Origin: Chloroflexota bacterium
GTDB lineage: Bacteria; Chloroflexota; Anaerolineae; Promineifilales; Promineifilaceae
NCBI GenBank assembly: GCA_024223125.1
Contig: JAAEOP010000130.1
Location: 1-10,487, forward strand
Reading direction: 5' to 3'
DNA length: 10,487 bases
The notes below the pieces were generated by a model. It did not search any database. It was not told where the DNA came from and worked only from the letters and a program-made list of their open reading frames with translations. How positions within the stretch are numbered: the stretch's first letter is position 1; every line of letters begins with the position of its first letter. Shown here one piece after another: positions 1-5,768 of the stretch. The position numbers and the translations under genes were made by a program.

Positions 1-651
1 AGTAGTGATGGTTGAAACACGGCCGTATGCCACCGGTTCTAATCCCACTTCCTCAATATCATCGGGGATATCCATCTCAAAGATTTCTCGCTGCATGAGG
101 GCTACTTTTTGGCGCACGGCCGTGTTCACTTCATCCGGCTGCCGGTAAATGCCATCCACCCACAAGCGCAGATTCAGTTCCACCGCTTCATCCAGATCGC
201 CCCGTTCAAAGGCGGCGTCTTCTGCTTTCCAAAACTGCTTGATACGCTCCGATGGCGTGGCACCGCTGACACTGGGTGCAGCCAGCGTCAATTTGAGAAC
301 CCGCTCCGGGTAAGCCAGAGCAAAATCAATAGCAATCAAGCCGCCAAAGGAAATGCCCACGAGGATGGCTTCGGCCGCTCCCAGATAATCGAGCAAGCTA
401 GCCACATCTTCATAATTGCAAAACTTCCCCGGCGGCATGGCGGAACGGCCGAATCCGCGATAATCGAAGCGAATGACCCGATATTGTCTGGCAAAGGCGG
501 TAAATTGTTCATCCCACATACGGCCGTCTGCTACCCCGGCATGAAGCAAAATGAGCGGCATTCCTTCCCCTGTCATTTCATAATAAAGCTGCGCCCCGTT
601 CACCGGCGCATATCCCGTTTGTACAGTATTTTGTTGCAATTTACTCTCCAT
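1..651 (-). CDS. alpha/beta-fold hydrolase, C-terminus cut by window edge
   Basis: Reading from ATG at 651 down to base 1 gives 217 codons without a stop, so the C-terminal part lies outside the window. Seen: the oxyanion-hole stretch LLHAG (35-39), the strand-turn segment RFDYRGFGRS (61-70) and the nucleophile elbow GISFGG, with Ser101. A cap region follows, containing the segment WVDGIYR (164-170). The catalytic acid and histidine would lie in the missing part. The fold family (esterase, lipase, haloperoxidase or C-C hydrolase-like) is clear; the substrate is not. It closely resembles the first domain of the 714-residue fusion encoded at 6804-8948, including the WVDG...R.P...VRQ pattern, so the two are paralogues. 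It starts 9 nt after the methyltransferase stop and is probably co-transcribed with it. There is no good Shine-Dalgarno before ATG 651. A TTG at codon 5 behind GGAGAG is an alternative start. Confidence 0.9.
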   Translation of the reverse strand, partial: MESKLQQNTVQTGYAPVNGAQLYYEMTGEGMPLILLHAGVADGRMWDEQFTAFARQYRVIRFDYRGFGRSAMPPGKFCNYEDVASLLDYLGAAEAILVGISFGGLIAIDFALAYPERVLKLTLAAPSVSGATPSERIKQFWKAEDAAFERGDLDEAVELNLRLWVDGIYRQPDEVNTAVRQKVALMQREIFEMDIPDDIEEVGLEPVAYGRVSTITT

Positions 652-660
652 TCAATCGAA

Positions 661-1404
661 TCATTTACGAAATAGATAAAGCGCCCAACCGAGCGTATCC
701 CGACCCCATTGCAGATATTCACGCCTGTAAGCATGAACACGCTCCGTTAGTTCAGGCAAATCGGGGTCTTTAGGATGGGATAGAGCATAGTTTTCGGCTG
801 CGTACCATTGCAAACCTTCGTACCTATCCCAATCGTCATAGCTGCTGACTATCGTGTACATTGGCGTCAAACCCAACGCTTCACCGGTTAGAATATTTTC
901 ATAGTGCGTATCGAAGCTGTCTTTTGTAACATTGGCCGCAGTCAGATAATCCGGGGCTGGCTCTTGCAGCCAGTGTGGTTCGCCAACGATGATCCAGCCG
1001 TTGGGTTTTGTCATTTTCTTTAAGGCTGCCAGCGTACCTTGATGCCCATCGAATATCCAACTGGCGCCAATGCAAGCGGTGAGATCAAAGCTTTCTAGCT
1101 TATCGGGTTGATAATCGGCCCCGCCCATTTCCAGGAAGGTAATATTCGCCGTGGGCGCTCGTTGAGCCAACTTCGTTTTCGCGTCACGGATGCAGTAGGG
1201 GGAAATATCCACGCCAATGCCGGAAATGGCGTATTGTTCAGCCAAGCGAATGATAAATTCTCCTTTGCCCGTAGCTAATTCCAGAACGTTTGCAGTTGGC
1301 GGCAAACGCAGCATTGAAATGAGATGTTGGAATTTATCCAGGTTTGTGGGGTTGCAAATGATGTGTTCTTTATGGGTGATGTCAAAATATTTCCAGGTGT
1401 CCAT
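661..1404 (-). CDS. class I SAM-dependent methyltransferase
   Basis: A 247-residue protein with a Rossmann-type methyltransferase core. Motif I is VLELATGKGEF (40-50), where the glycine-rich SAM loop is ELATGKG. The strand beta2 acidic position is in GIGVDIS (63-69). Further landmarks are GGADY (94-98), the motif II-like strand LTACIGASWIF (108-118) and the post-core TKPNGWIIVGEP (132-143). The C-terminal ~90 residues are rich in Tyr and Trp and probably form the substrate-binding part. Such proteins methylate small molecules, and the substrate cannot be read from the sequence. ATG 1404 is preceded by AAGGAAA about 8-10 nt upstream, which supports this start. It lies 42 nt after the GNAT gene and 9 nt before the hydrolase gene, suggesting co-transcription. 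No ACGGCCGT octamer occurs in this gene. Confidence 0.88.
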   Translation of the reverse strand: MDTWKYFDITHKEHIICNPTNLDKFQHLISMLRLPPTANVLELATGKGEFIIRLAEQYAISGIGVDISPYCIRDAKTKLAQRAPTANITFLEMGGADYQPDKLESFDLTACIGASWIFDGHQGTLAALKKMTKPNGWIIVGEPHWLQEPAPDYLTAANVTKDSFDTHYENILTGEALGLTPMYTIVSSYDDWDRYEGLQWYAAENYALSHPKDPDLPELTERVHAYRREYLQWGRDTLGWALYLFRK

Positions 1405-1446
1405 GTGAATATTTCCTTTATAAAAAATAGACTGTGATCCGATAGC

Positions 1447-2241
1447 TTATTTCTTGTCATTAAAATCTGGATTTTTCCAGGTGTAGGGTGTGGTGTGGGT
1501 TAATAGTTGAAAGCCTCGTTTTTCCAGGATGGGGCGGCTCATCTCACTGGCGTCTACCATGAGGAAACGGTAGCCACGTTTTAATGCTTCTTGGGCGCGG
1601 GTGGCGACAACGGCCGTGTACAACCCCATCTTCCGGTACGCCGCCAACGTCGCCCCGCCCCATAACCCGGCAAACTGGCTGTTGGCGGGGAATGAAATCC
1701 AGGCGGCGCAAGCTGGATTGTCGTCCACATAAGCCACATAGATACTCCAATAATCTGGCTCATCTGTCAGATTTTGACGCAACTGTTTTGCCAACCAGCC
1801 AAACTCGGCCGCATACACTGCCTCTTGCACAGCAACCACATCTGCCAACTGAGCCACGCCAATTTTGCGTACATCAATCTGAACAGGCTGCCGGTAAATA
1901 TCCGGGCATTCTTGCAAATCCATGACAAGTAACGCTTCTTCCTCATCAGCCTCAAAGCCGTGTTCAGCCAACCGTTTTGGCAAATCGGGCGGCAAATCAT
2001 GGCCATATGTTTTCCATTCAAGTCCCCGGCCATCCCGCTGCCGGTAACTATCAATTTCGCGTCGAATAATCACATCCGCATTTTCACTGGCGAGATTGCT
2101 GTAGATGATGAAACTAAGCCACTGCGGGTCTTTGCTAATGTGGCGCGTCAATTCGGGCGTCACTTGCCGCCGGTAAGATGGGTGTTCACCATTTTTGCGC
2201 TCTTGTTCGTCATACAATGCCAAAATTTGATCTGTGTTCAT
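1447..2241 (-). CDS. GNAT-family N-acetyltransferase
   Basis: A 264-residue protein. The C-terminal half (about 123-250) is a GNAT domain. Motif A lies around LWGGATLAAYRKMGLYTAVV (193-212), with the acetyl-CoA loop in the R-K-M-G-L-Y form of R-x-x-G-x-G/A. Motif B follows as ASEMSRPILEKRGF (231-244). The N-terminal ~115 residues contain no recognisable acetyl-CoA loop, but by size and secondary-structure feel could be a degenerate GNAT half, as in other tandem GNATs (inference). Acceptor substrate unknown. A longer reading from GTG 2268 is possible, but ATG 2241 sits 7 nt after a perfect GGAGG, so it is chosen. A nested inverted repeat lies upstream, which may separate this gene from the serine hydrolase transcript. 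Confidence 0.85.
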   Translation of the reverse strand: MNTDQILALYDEQERKNGEHPSYRRQVTPELTRHISKDPQWLSFIIYSNLASENADVIIRREIDSYRQRDGRGLEWKTYGHDLPPDLPKRLAEHGFEADEEEALLVMDLQECPDIYRQPVQIDVRKIGVAQLADVVAVQEAVYAAEFGWLAKQLRQNLTDEPDYWSIYVAYVDDNPACAAWISFPANSQFAGLWGGATLAAYRKMGLYTAVVATRAQEALKRGYRFLMVDASEMSRPILEKRGFQLLTHTTPYTWKNPDFNDKK

Positions 2242-2248
2242 CTGCTTG

Positions 2249-2253
2249 CCTCC
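2249..2253 (-). promoter_or_regulatory. Shine-Dalgarno GGAGG that fixes the GNAT start
   Basis: On the minus strand GGAGG is followed by 7 nt and then ATG at 2241. This makes the internal ATG a better start than the GTG nine codons upstream. Confidence 0.75.
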
Positions 2254-2283
2254 GGTGTTCTGCTTCACGGCCGTTAATAGACA

Positions 2284-2381
2284 TTATCGGAAATAATTTT
2301 TTTGACAGGATTAACAAGATTTACAGAATGAAATAATCTTGTTAATCCCGTAAATCCTGTCTGATTTCTTATTTCCGATAA
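2284..2381. repeat. nested inverted repeat built of nonamer units, intergenic
   Basis: Three nested pairs of arms are visible. The outer pair is ttatcggaaataa (2284-2296) against its exact complement at 2369-2381, 13/13. The middle pair is gacaggatt (2304-2312) against 2353-2361, 9/9. The inner pair is taacaagatt (2312-2321) against 2335-2344, 10/10. The left inner arm reads as three near-repeats of nine bases (ACAGGATTA, ACAAGATTT, ACAGAATGA); the right arm, read in reverse, is ACAGGATTT, ACGGGATTA, ACAAGATTA. It fills most of the 171-nt gap between the serine hydrolase stop and the GNAT start. It could be a REP/MITE-like dispersed element, a transcript-end stabiliser, or an attenuating structure. 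There is no transposase and no clean U-tract, so a classical terminator is not proven. The arm sequence looks like a repeat type I recall from environmental bacterial genomes, which was not checked. Confidence 0.85.
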
Positions 2382-2412
2382 GGTTGAATGTTTTGATTTC
2401 ATCAGATTTTTC

Positions 2413-3516
2413 TCAACAATTTTCCAGCCAATCCAGCGCTGGATAATCACCATCATATAAGCGTTGCAAAATGGGCTGCCAGAGAGTGTCTCCATTTTTA
2501 CTGTTGGACAGCATCACAACGGCCGATCCTACATCAGGAAAACCAAGCGTGAATGCTTTGAAGCTGCCATTATCACCCCAATGCCAGAAGGCCAGACGGC
2601 CGTCACTCATCTGCAAACCCCAGCCTAATCCCCAAGCAACATCTGGCAAGAGTTCGGGTTTTTCGATGGGCCAATTGTCGCTCCAGGGCACATTCCAGTT
2701 AACCTGCACCTGTGGCTGCCACAATTGAGCGATGGTTTCGGGTTGTAAACAGGCTGGATTGGACGAATTGGGATTGAGCAGAGAGAGAAGAAAACGACCG
2801 TAATCCGGCGCTGTGGTATGTAAACTGGCGGCCGCATACATCGTTTTCCATTCAGATTGGCTCTCTATTTCACCTTCCTCATCATGTTTGGCAGCCACAT
2901 GCAGCCCGGCAACTCCCTGACTGGTCAGGCCGCTATGAGCCATCCCCAATGGACCCAGCAGCCGTTCTTGCATCATGACCGCCGGGTTCTGATCCGTCAC
3001 TCGCGCCACGATTTTTTGCAGCATATTATACCCATCGCCAGAGTAAGAGAAACGGGCGCCAGGTGTAAAGAAAAACCGGAGCGGCTCACCCGAATCTGTC
3101 CAGTTAGGAAAACCGGGCGTATGGCTAAGGATGTGGCGTAACGTCAGTTGGTGTAAACAGGGTTCGTTGGGCACATAACCAAACAGATATTCGGCCGCAT
3201 CCTCTTCCCGATCAAACAATCGTTCGGCCTGCTGTTCTGCCTCTGGAAGATAGGTTAACAGAGGTGTGTCCAGGTCTAACAAGCCGTCTTCCACCAATTG
3301 CAAAATGGCCGCAGCGTACAATGGTTTGGTCAAAGATGCCGCTTCAAAAACCGTTTCCGTCGTCACGACTTCTTTTGTGTTCATGTCAGCCACGCCGTAA
3401 CCACGCATCCAGGCCATCTCGCCTTCATGGATAATGGCTAAAGATAGACCGGGGATAACGGCCGTTTCCATCCAAACTGGTAGTTGTTTTTCTAGTTCTG
3501 CAATCGCTTGCTTCAT
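2413..3516 (-). CDS. serine hydrolase, class C beta-lactamase / penicillin-binding-protein fold
   Basis: A 367-residue protein of the beta-lactamase-related superfamily (AmpC/EstB-like). Seen: the nucleophile motif S61-L-T-K64, the second motif Y158-S-G160 in place of Y-x-N, and a late H312-W-G314 in the place of the K-T-G triad, a common variation among esterase-like members. HILSHTPGFPNW (128-139) is typical of the family. There is no signal peptide or membrane anchor, so it is probably cytoplasmic. It is more likely an esterase, amidase or peptidase than an antibiotic-hydrolysing beta-lactamase, which would be exported. TTG 3519 directly precedes ATG 3516. The ATG is chosen because an AAGGA lies 7 nt upstream, embedded in the last codons of rsgA. 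The 4-nt gap to rsgA suggests translation follows from that gene. Confidence 0.9.
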   Translation of the reverse strand: MKQAIAELEKQLPVWMETAVIPGLSLAIIHEGEMAWMRGYGVADMNTKEVVTTETVFEAASLTKPLYAAAILQLVEDGLLDLDTPLLTYLPEAEQQAERLFDREEDAAEYLFGYVPNEPCLHQLTLRHILSHTPGFPNWTDSGEPLRFFFTPGARFSYSGDGYNMLQKIVARVTDQNPAVMMQERLLGPLGMAHSGLTSQGVAGLHVAAKHDEEGEIESQSEWKTMYAAASLHTTAPDYGRFLLSLLNPNSSNPACLQPETIAQLWQPQVQVNWNVPWSDNWPIEKPELLPDVAWGLGWGLQMSDGRLAFWHWGDNGSFKAFTLGFPDVGSAVVMLSNSKNGDTLWQPILQRLYDGDYPALDWLENC

Positions 3517-3520
3517 CAAA

Positions 3521-4729
3521 TTATCCTTCTAATAATTGTTGATATAGATTAACATAGTTTTTGTATCGCCAAGCTGCAATACGGCCGTCAGATACTCCCT
3601 TCTTTACCACACATCCCGGTTCATGGCTATGTGTACAATCGTTAAATTTGCAGCTACCGACGGCCGCTACATCCGGGTAATAGGTAATCAAATCATCGGG
3701 ATGCAAACCAGACAAGCCCATGTCCCGAATACCGGGTGTGTCTACTACCGCGCCGCCATCAGGCAAGTCTAGCATAATGGCCTGAGTGGTAGTATGCCGT
3801 CCTTCGTGGCTTTTGCGGGTTTGCATTACAGAGCCGATACGTAGTTGAAAGCCGGGATAAGCTGCATTGAGCAGAGACGATTTACCCACACCAGAAAGAC
3901 CGGCTAATACGGTGGTACGGCCGTATAAAACTTGTTGTAAGTCTCGTATCCCAATACCATTTTCTGCGCTGGTAAATAGATGTTGGTAATTGAGTATTTT
4001 GTAGGCAGCTACGGCCGTCACCACCTCGTCAAAACTATCCGCCAAATCCACTTTGTTAATGCAAATCATCGCTTGCAAATTGTTTCGTTCAGCGCCAATC
4101 AAATATTCGTCAATCATCTGAAACCAGATTTGGGGATCACGCCACGAGGCCACAATGAGCAGTTGATCTACATTAGCCGCAATGATCTGCTTCAAGTGCA
4201 TATCAAATGAATCGGCGCGAGCCAGACCGCTGCAGCGAGGTAGAACCTTTTCCACCAGGCCACGATCTTCGGCTTGCATTCGTACCAACGCCCGATCTCC
4301 TACCGCCAAAATGTTGGTGTAGCCTGTGCCCTTGGCCGTTAAAATACCGCGTACATCACAGACAACTATCTCACCATTCACTTCAGCGCGGCAAATAGTT
4401 CGGCTCACTTCCACCACTTTGCCTAATAAAAATGGCGTCTCATCAGCCATTTTTTGCCAAATCGTATCATTTAAGGTGCTATCAAATGTTTGCGGTTCGC
4501 TGATCAGCAGACCATCCCGCCGGTCTTGTTCATCGCGGGGCATAATACGCCGGTCAGCCACACGGCCGTCTTCATCTGGCGTCAACGGCCGCCAATCAAG
4601 CCGGTGTTTCTCCTGGTTAGCAGCCACATTATGCCGGATCGTTTTCTTCTGCTCCTTTTCGGCAAGCTGCACTTCACGCTGTTGTTGTCTGATTTTTCTT
4701 TTACGTTTTTTCTTCTGTTTGTTTGTCAA
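3521..4729 (-). CDS. rsgA: ribosome small subunit-dependent GTPase RsgA (YjeQ)
   Basis: A 402-residue circularly permuted GTPase that acts in late 30S subunit maturation. The G motifs run in the permuted order: G4 NKVD (225-228), G1 P-loop GLSGVGKSS (277-285), the switch segment RKSHEGRHTTT (305-315), then G3 DTPG (330-333). An OB-like segment precedes them (about 100-165). The C-terminal zinc knuckle is complete: C360, C365, H367 and C373. The family is usually about 300-350 residues. Here the first ~95 residues are an extension, with a lysine/arginine-rich start followed by a Gln/Glu/Lys-rich stretch that may be helical or coiled coil and could touch rRNA (inference). The start is TTG 4729, with GGAG 6 nt upstream. 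The ATG at 4741 is followed at once by GAG and TAA, so it cannot be the start. It is the first gene of the left-hand block, divergent from the antitoxin gene. Confidence 0.96.
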   Translation of the reverse strand: MTNKQKKKRKRKIRQQQREVQLAEKEQKKTIRHNVAANQEKHRLDWRPLTPDEDGRVADRRIMPRDEQDRRDGLLISEPQTFDSTLNDTIWQKMADETPFLLGKVVEVSRTICRAEVNGEIVVCDVRGILTAKGTGYTNILAVGDRALVRMQAEDRGLVEKVLPRCSGLARADSFDMHLKQIIAANVDQLLIVASWRDPQIWFQMIDEYLIGAERNNLQAMICINKVDLADSFDEVVTAVAAYKILNYQHLFTSAENGIGIRDLQQVLYGRTTVLAGLSGVGKSSLLNAAYPGFQLRIGSVMQTRKSHEGRHTTTQAIMLDLPDGGAVVDTPGIRDMGLSGLHPDDLITYYPDVAAVGSCKFNDCTHSHEPGCVVKKGVSDGRIAAWRYKNYVNLYQQLLEG

Positions 4730-4735
4730 TGGTTA

Positions 4736-4739
4736 CTCC
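4736..4739 (-). promoter_or_regulatory. Shine-Dalgarno GGAG for the rsgA TTG start
   Basis: On the minus strand GGAG is followed by 6 nt and then TTG at 4727-4729. This spacing supports the unusual TTG initiation. The same bases form an overlapping ATG-GAG-TAA triplet run (4741-4733). Confidence 0.65.
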
Positions 4740-4746
4740 ATTCTGC

Positions 4747-4775
4747 TTGAATTAGTAGGATAAAGGTAGTATGAT
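4747..4775 (+). promoter_or_regulatory. sigma70-like promoter of the toxin-antitoxin pair, probably leaderless
   Basis: A -35 box TTGAAT (4747-4752, 4 of 6 to TTGACA) is followed by 17 nt and a -10 box TATGAT (4770-4775, 5 of 6 to TATAAT). A start point about 7 nt after the -10 box falls at 4782, the A of the antitoxin ATG. No usable Shine-Dalgarno lies before that ATG (AAAGG at 4762-4766 is 15 nt away). Together these suggest a leaderless mRNA. The antitoxin or its complex with the toxin probably represses here, as is usual for such modules (family knowledge). Confidence 0.55.
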
Positions 4776-4781
4776 TTGCTC

Positions 4782-5012
4782 ATGAAAGTAAAAACCTCAA
4801 TCACCCTATCTGAAGATTTATTAAAAGAAGTCGATAGTAAGGCCATCAATTACAAGAATCGCTCCGAATTTATCGAAATTGCTTTGCGTAAAATGATCGC
4901 CCAGATGAATCGGGAACAACAAGATGCGCGTGATATGGAAATCATTAACCAGCACCTTGATGAACTCAACGCAGAAGCAAAAGATGTCCTTGAATACCAG
5001 GTAATACCATGA
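4782..5012 (+). CDS. MazE-like ribbon-helix-helix antitoxin (CopG/ParD type)
   Basis: A 76-residue protein. The N-terminal beta-strand pattern KTSITLS (4-10) and the two following helices, with [14 protein letters not shown] (26-39) as the second, form the ribbon-helix-helix DNA-binding fold. The charged C-terminal tail (about 42-76, rich in Glu/Asp/Gln) is where such antitoxins bind and cover the toxin. Its stop overlaps the toxin start as ATGA (5009-5012), so toxin translation is probably coupled. TTG 4776 would add two residues. ATG 4782 is preferred because it coincides with the predicted transcription start. The whole module runs against the surrounding genes and is AT-rich: 4801-5338 counts to about 41% GC, against about 60% in 9001-9120. 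Recent acquisition is plausible. Confidence 0.87.
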   Translation: MKVKTSITLSEDLLKEVDSKAINYKNRSEFIEIALRKMIAQMNREQQDARDMEIINQHLDELNAEAKDVLEYQVIP

Positions 5013-5338
5013 GACGCGGTGATTTGTATCGCGTTGCCAAACCAACTTCGCTGGAGCCTAAAAAGCATCGAATTTTTGTCATTGTCAGCCGCCAGGCATT
5101 GATAAGCACGGGTTATTCTACCGTTGTTTGCGCGCCTGTTTACTCTTCTTATCATGGACTTGCTTCTCAAGTATTGGTCGGAACTGATGAAGGGTTAGCG
5201 CATCCAAGTAGTATTCATTGTGATGATCTTGTTAGTTTGCCCAAATCTGTTCTGACTAATTTTGTTGGCGTTCTCTCACAACCAAAAATTGATGAACTAA
5301 ATAATGCCCTAAAAGTTGCTCTTGGCATTCCAGATTAG
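5009..5338 (+). CDS. MazF/PemK-family endoribonuclease toxin
   Basis: A 109-residue protein, the usual length for this family. It opens with the hallmark RRGDLYRV (2-9), followed by [10 protein letters not shown] (20-29), the core strand VVCAPVYSS (39-47), and a C-terminal half with [15 protein letters not shown] (65-79), all characteristic of MazF/PemK toxins. By family knowledge it cuts single-stranded mRNA at short specific sites and arrests growth when the labile antitoxin is lost; the cleavage site cannot be predicted here. It starts by ATGA overlap with the antitoxin gene. The full length, conserved motifs and intact partner suggest an active module. Downstream is a small hairpin (5344-5362), then a convergent gene ending at 5421. 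Confidence 0.92.
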   Translation: MRRGDLYRVAKPTSLEPKKHRIFVIVSRQALISTGYSTVVCAPVYSSYHGLASQVLVGTDEGLAHPSSIHCDDLVSLPKSVLTNFVGVLSQPKIDELNNALKVALGIPD

Positions 5339-5343
5339 GTTGC

Positions 5344-5372
5344 CACCGAATCGAATTCGGTGTCTGAGACAC
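5344..5372. repeat. two overlapping hairpins after the toxin stop, possible terminator
   Basis: caccgaat (5344-5351) pairs perfectly with attcggtg (5355-5362) around a CGA loop. A second palindrome, gtgtc-tga-gacac (5360-5372), uses the last bases of the first, so the two stems exclude each other. The pair lies 5 nt after the toxin stop, between convergent genes. No T-run follows on either strand, so terminator function is only possible. The remaining bases up to 5408 show no recognisable feature. Confidence 0.45.
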
Positions 5373-5408
5373 GAAACGCGCTAAAGCACGTTGATAGTCA
5401 CATTCGAC

Positions 5409-5430
5409 ATCTCCCAATCTCTAATCTCCC
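5409..5430. repeat. short heptamer-type repeat AATCTCN, about three units
   Basis: Units catctccc, aatctct and aatctcc follow one another, running into the stop codon and last codons of the small minus-strand gene. Three short imperfect units are weak evidence; it may be part of a dispersed microsatellite-like family. Confidence 0.35.
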
Positions 5431-5768
5431 TTTTCCATACACCAACCAATTAACCGCCGCACAAAGTCGTTGGTGGGGTAACGTTTGCTGTCATGTTTCC
5501 AGCGGGGCACTTGTACCTCTTTGGCGCCCGGTTGGCGCGGAAATTGCGGCCCTTCCACGCGCAAAATGGTGTGCGGGTCGCCTTCTTTGGGTAGACGATA
5601 GTGGACAATGAACTTCTTGTTGGTGGCGATGATGTGCAGATACCGTTCAGGCGTATGGTTCACCAACCCACCCCCCACAGGAACTTGCACATCTTTATCT
5701 TCGACGGACCAGATATACGGCCGTCCCTTAACCTTCACTTTTCGCTTTCCCTTTTTGCTAACTGCCAT
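5421..5768 (-). CDS. small basic conserved-looking protein, function unknown
   Basis: A 115-residue soluble protein with no signal peptide or membrane segment. The N-terminus is strongly basic (SKKGKRKVKVKG, 4-15), followed by RPYIWSV (16-22), alternating hydrophobic strands (ERYLHIIATNKKFIVHYRLP, 41-60) and a short C-terminal helix, DFVRRLIGWC (101-110). The pattern suggests a small beta-rich domain with a closing helix. It resembles short hypothetical proteins I recall from other bacteria with the theme K.GKRK..V.GR.Y.W.V, but I cannot name a domain or function. ATG 5768 has a perfect GGAGG 6 nt upstream (5775-5779). It overlaps the end of the tandem-GNAT gene by 11 nt, so it is probably the last gene of that operon. 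It contains one ACGGCCGT octamer. Confidence 0.8.
   Translation of the reverse strand: MAVSKKGKRKVKVKGRPYIWSVEDKDVQVPVGGGLVNHTPERYLHIIATNKKFIVHYRLPKEGDPHTILRVEGPQFPRQPGAKEVQVPRWKHDSKRYPTNDFVRRLIGWCMEKGD

Noticed and set aside
109..675. A 188-codon plus-strand open frame opposite the truncated hydrolase
   Set aside because: The minus strand encodes a clear alpha/beta hydrolase; the plus frame has no family pattern.
138..2176. Recurring ctgccggtaa-like strings near 139, 1888, 2038 and a related one near 2170
   Set aside because: On the coding strand they read TACCGGCAG-type codons (Tyr-Arg-Gln) inside genes. The few copies can be codon preference and are far weaker than the ACGGCCGT signal.
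2284..2381. CRISPR array suggested by the repeated ACAGGATTA/ACAAGATTT units
   Set aside because: The units are nine bases without spacers and are arranged as inverted arms, so this is a palindromic repeat element.
4733..4741. ATG-GAG-TAA two-codon mini-ORF on the minus strand overlapping the rsgA ribosome site
   Set aside because: It could be a minimal upstream ORF, but a three-codon match arises easily by chance and nothing else supports it.
4326..4763. Plus-strand open frames rich in Phe, Leu, Cys and Ser opposite the rsgA start, resembling a membrane peptide
   Set aside because: They are the antisense of the lysine/arginine-rich rsgA N-terminus (AAA/AAG read backwards), which explains the hydrophobic look.
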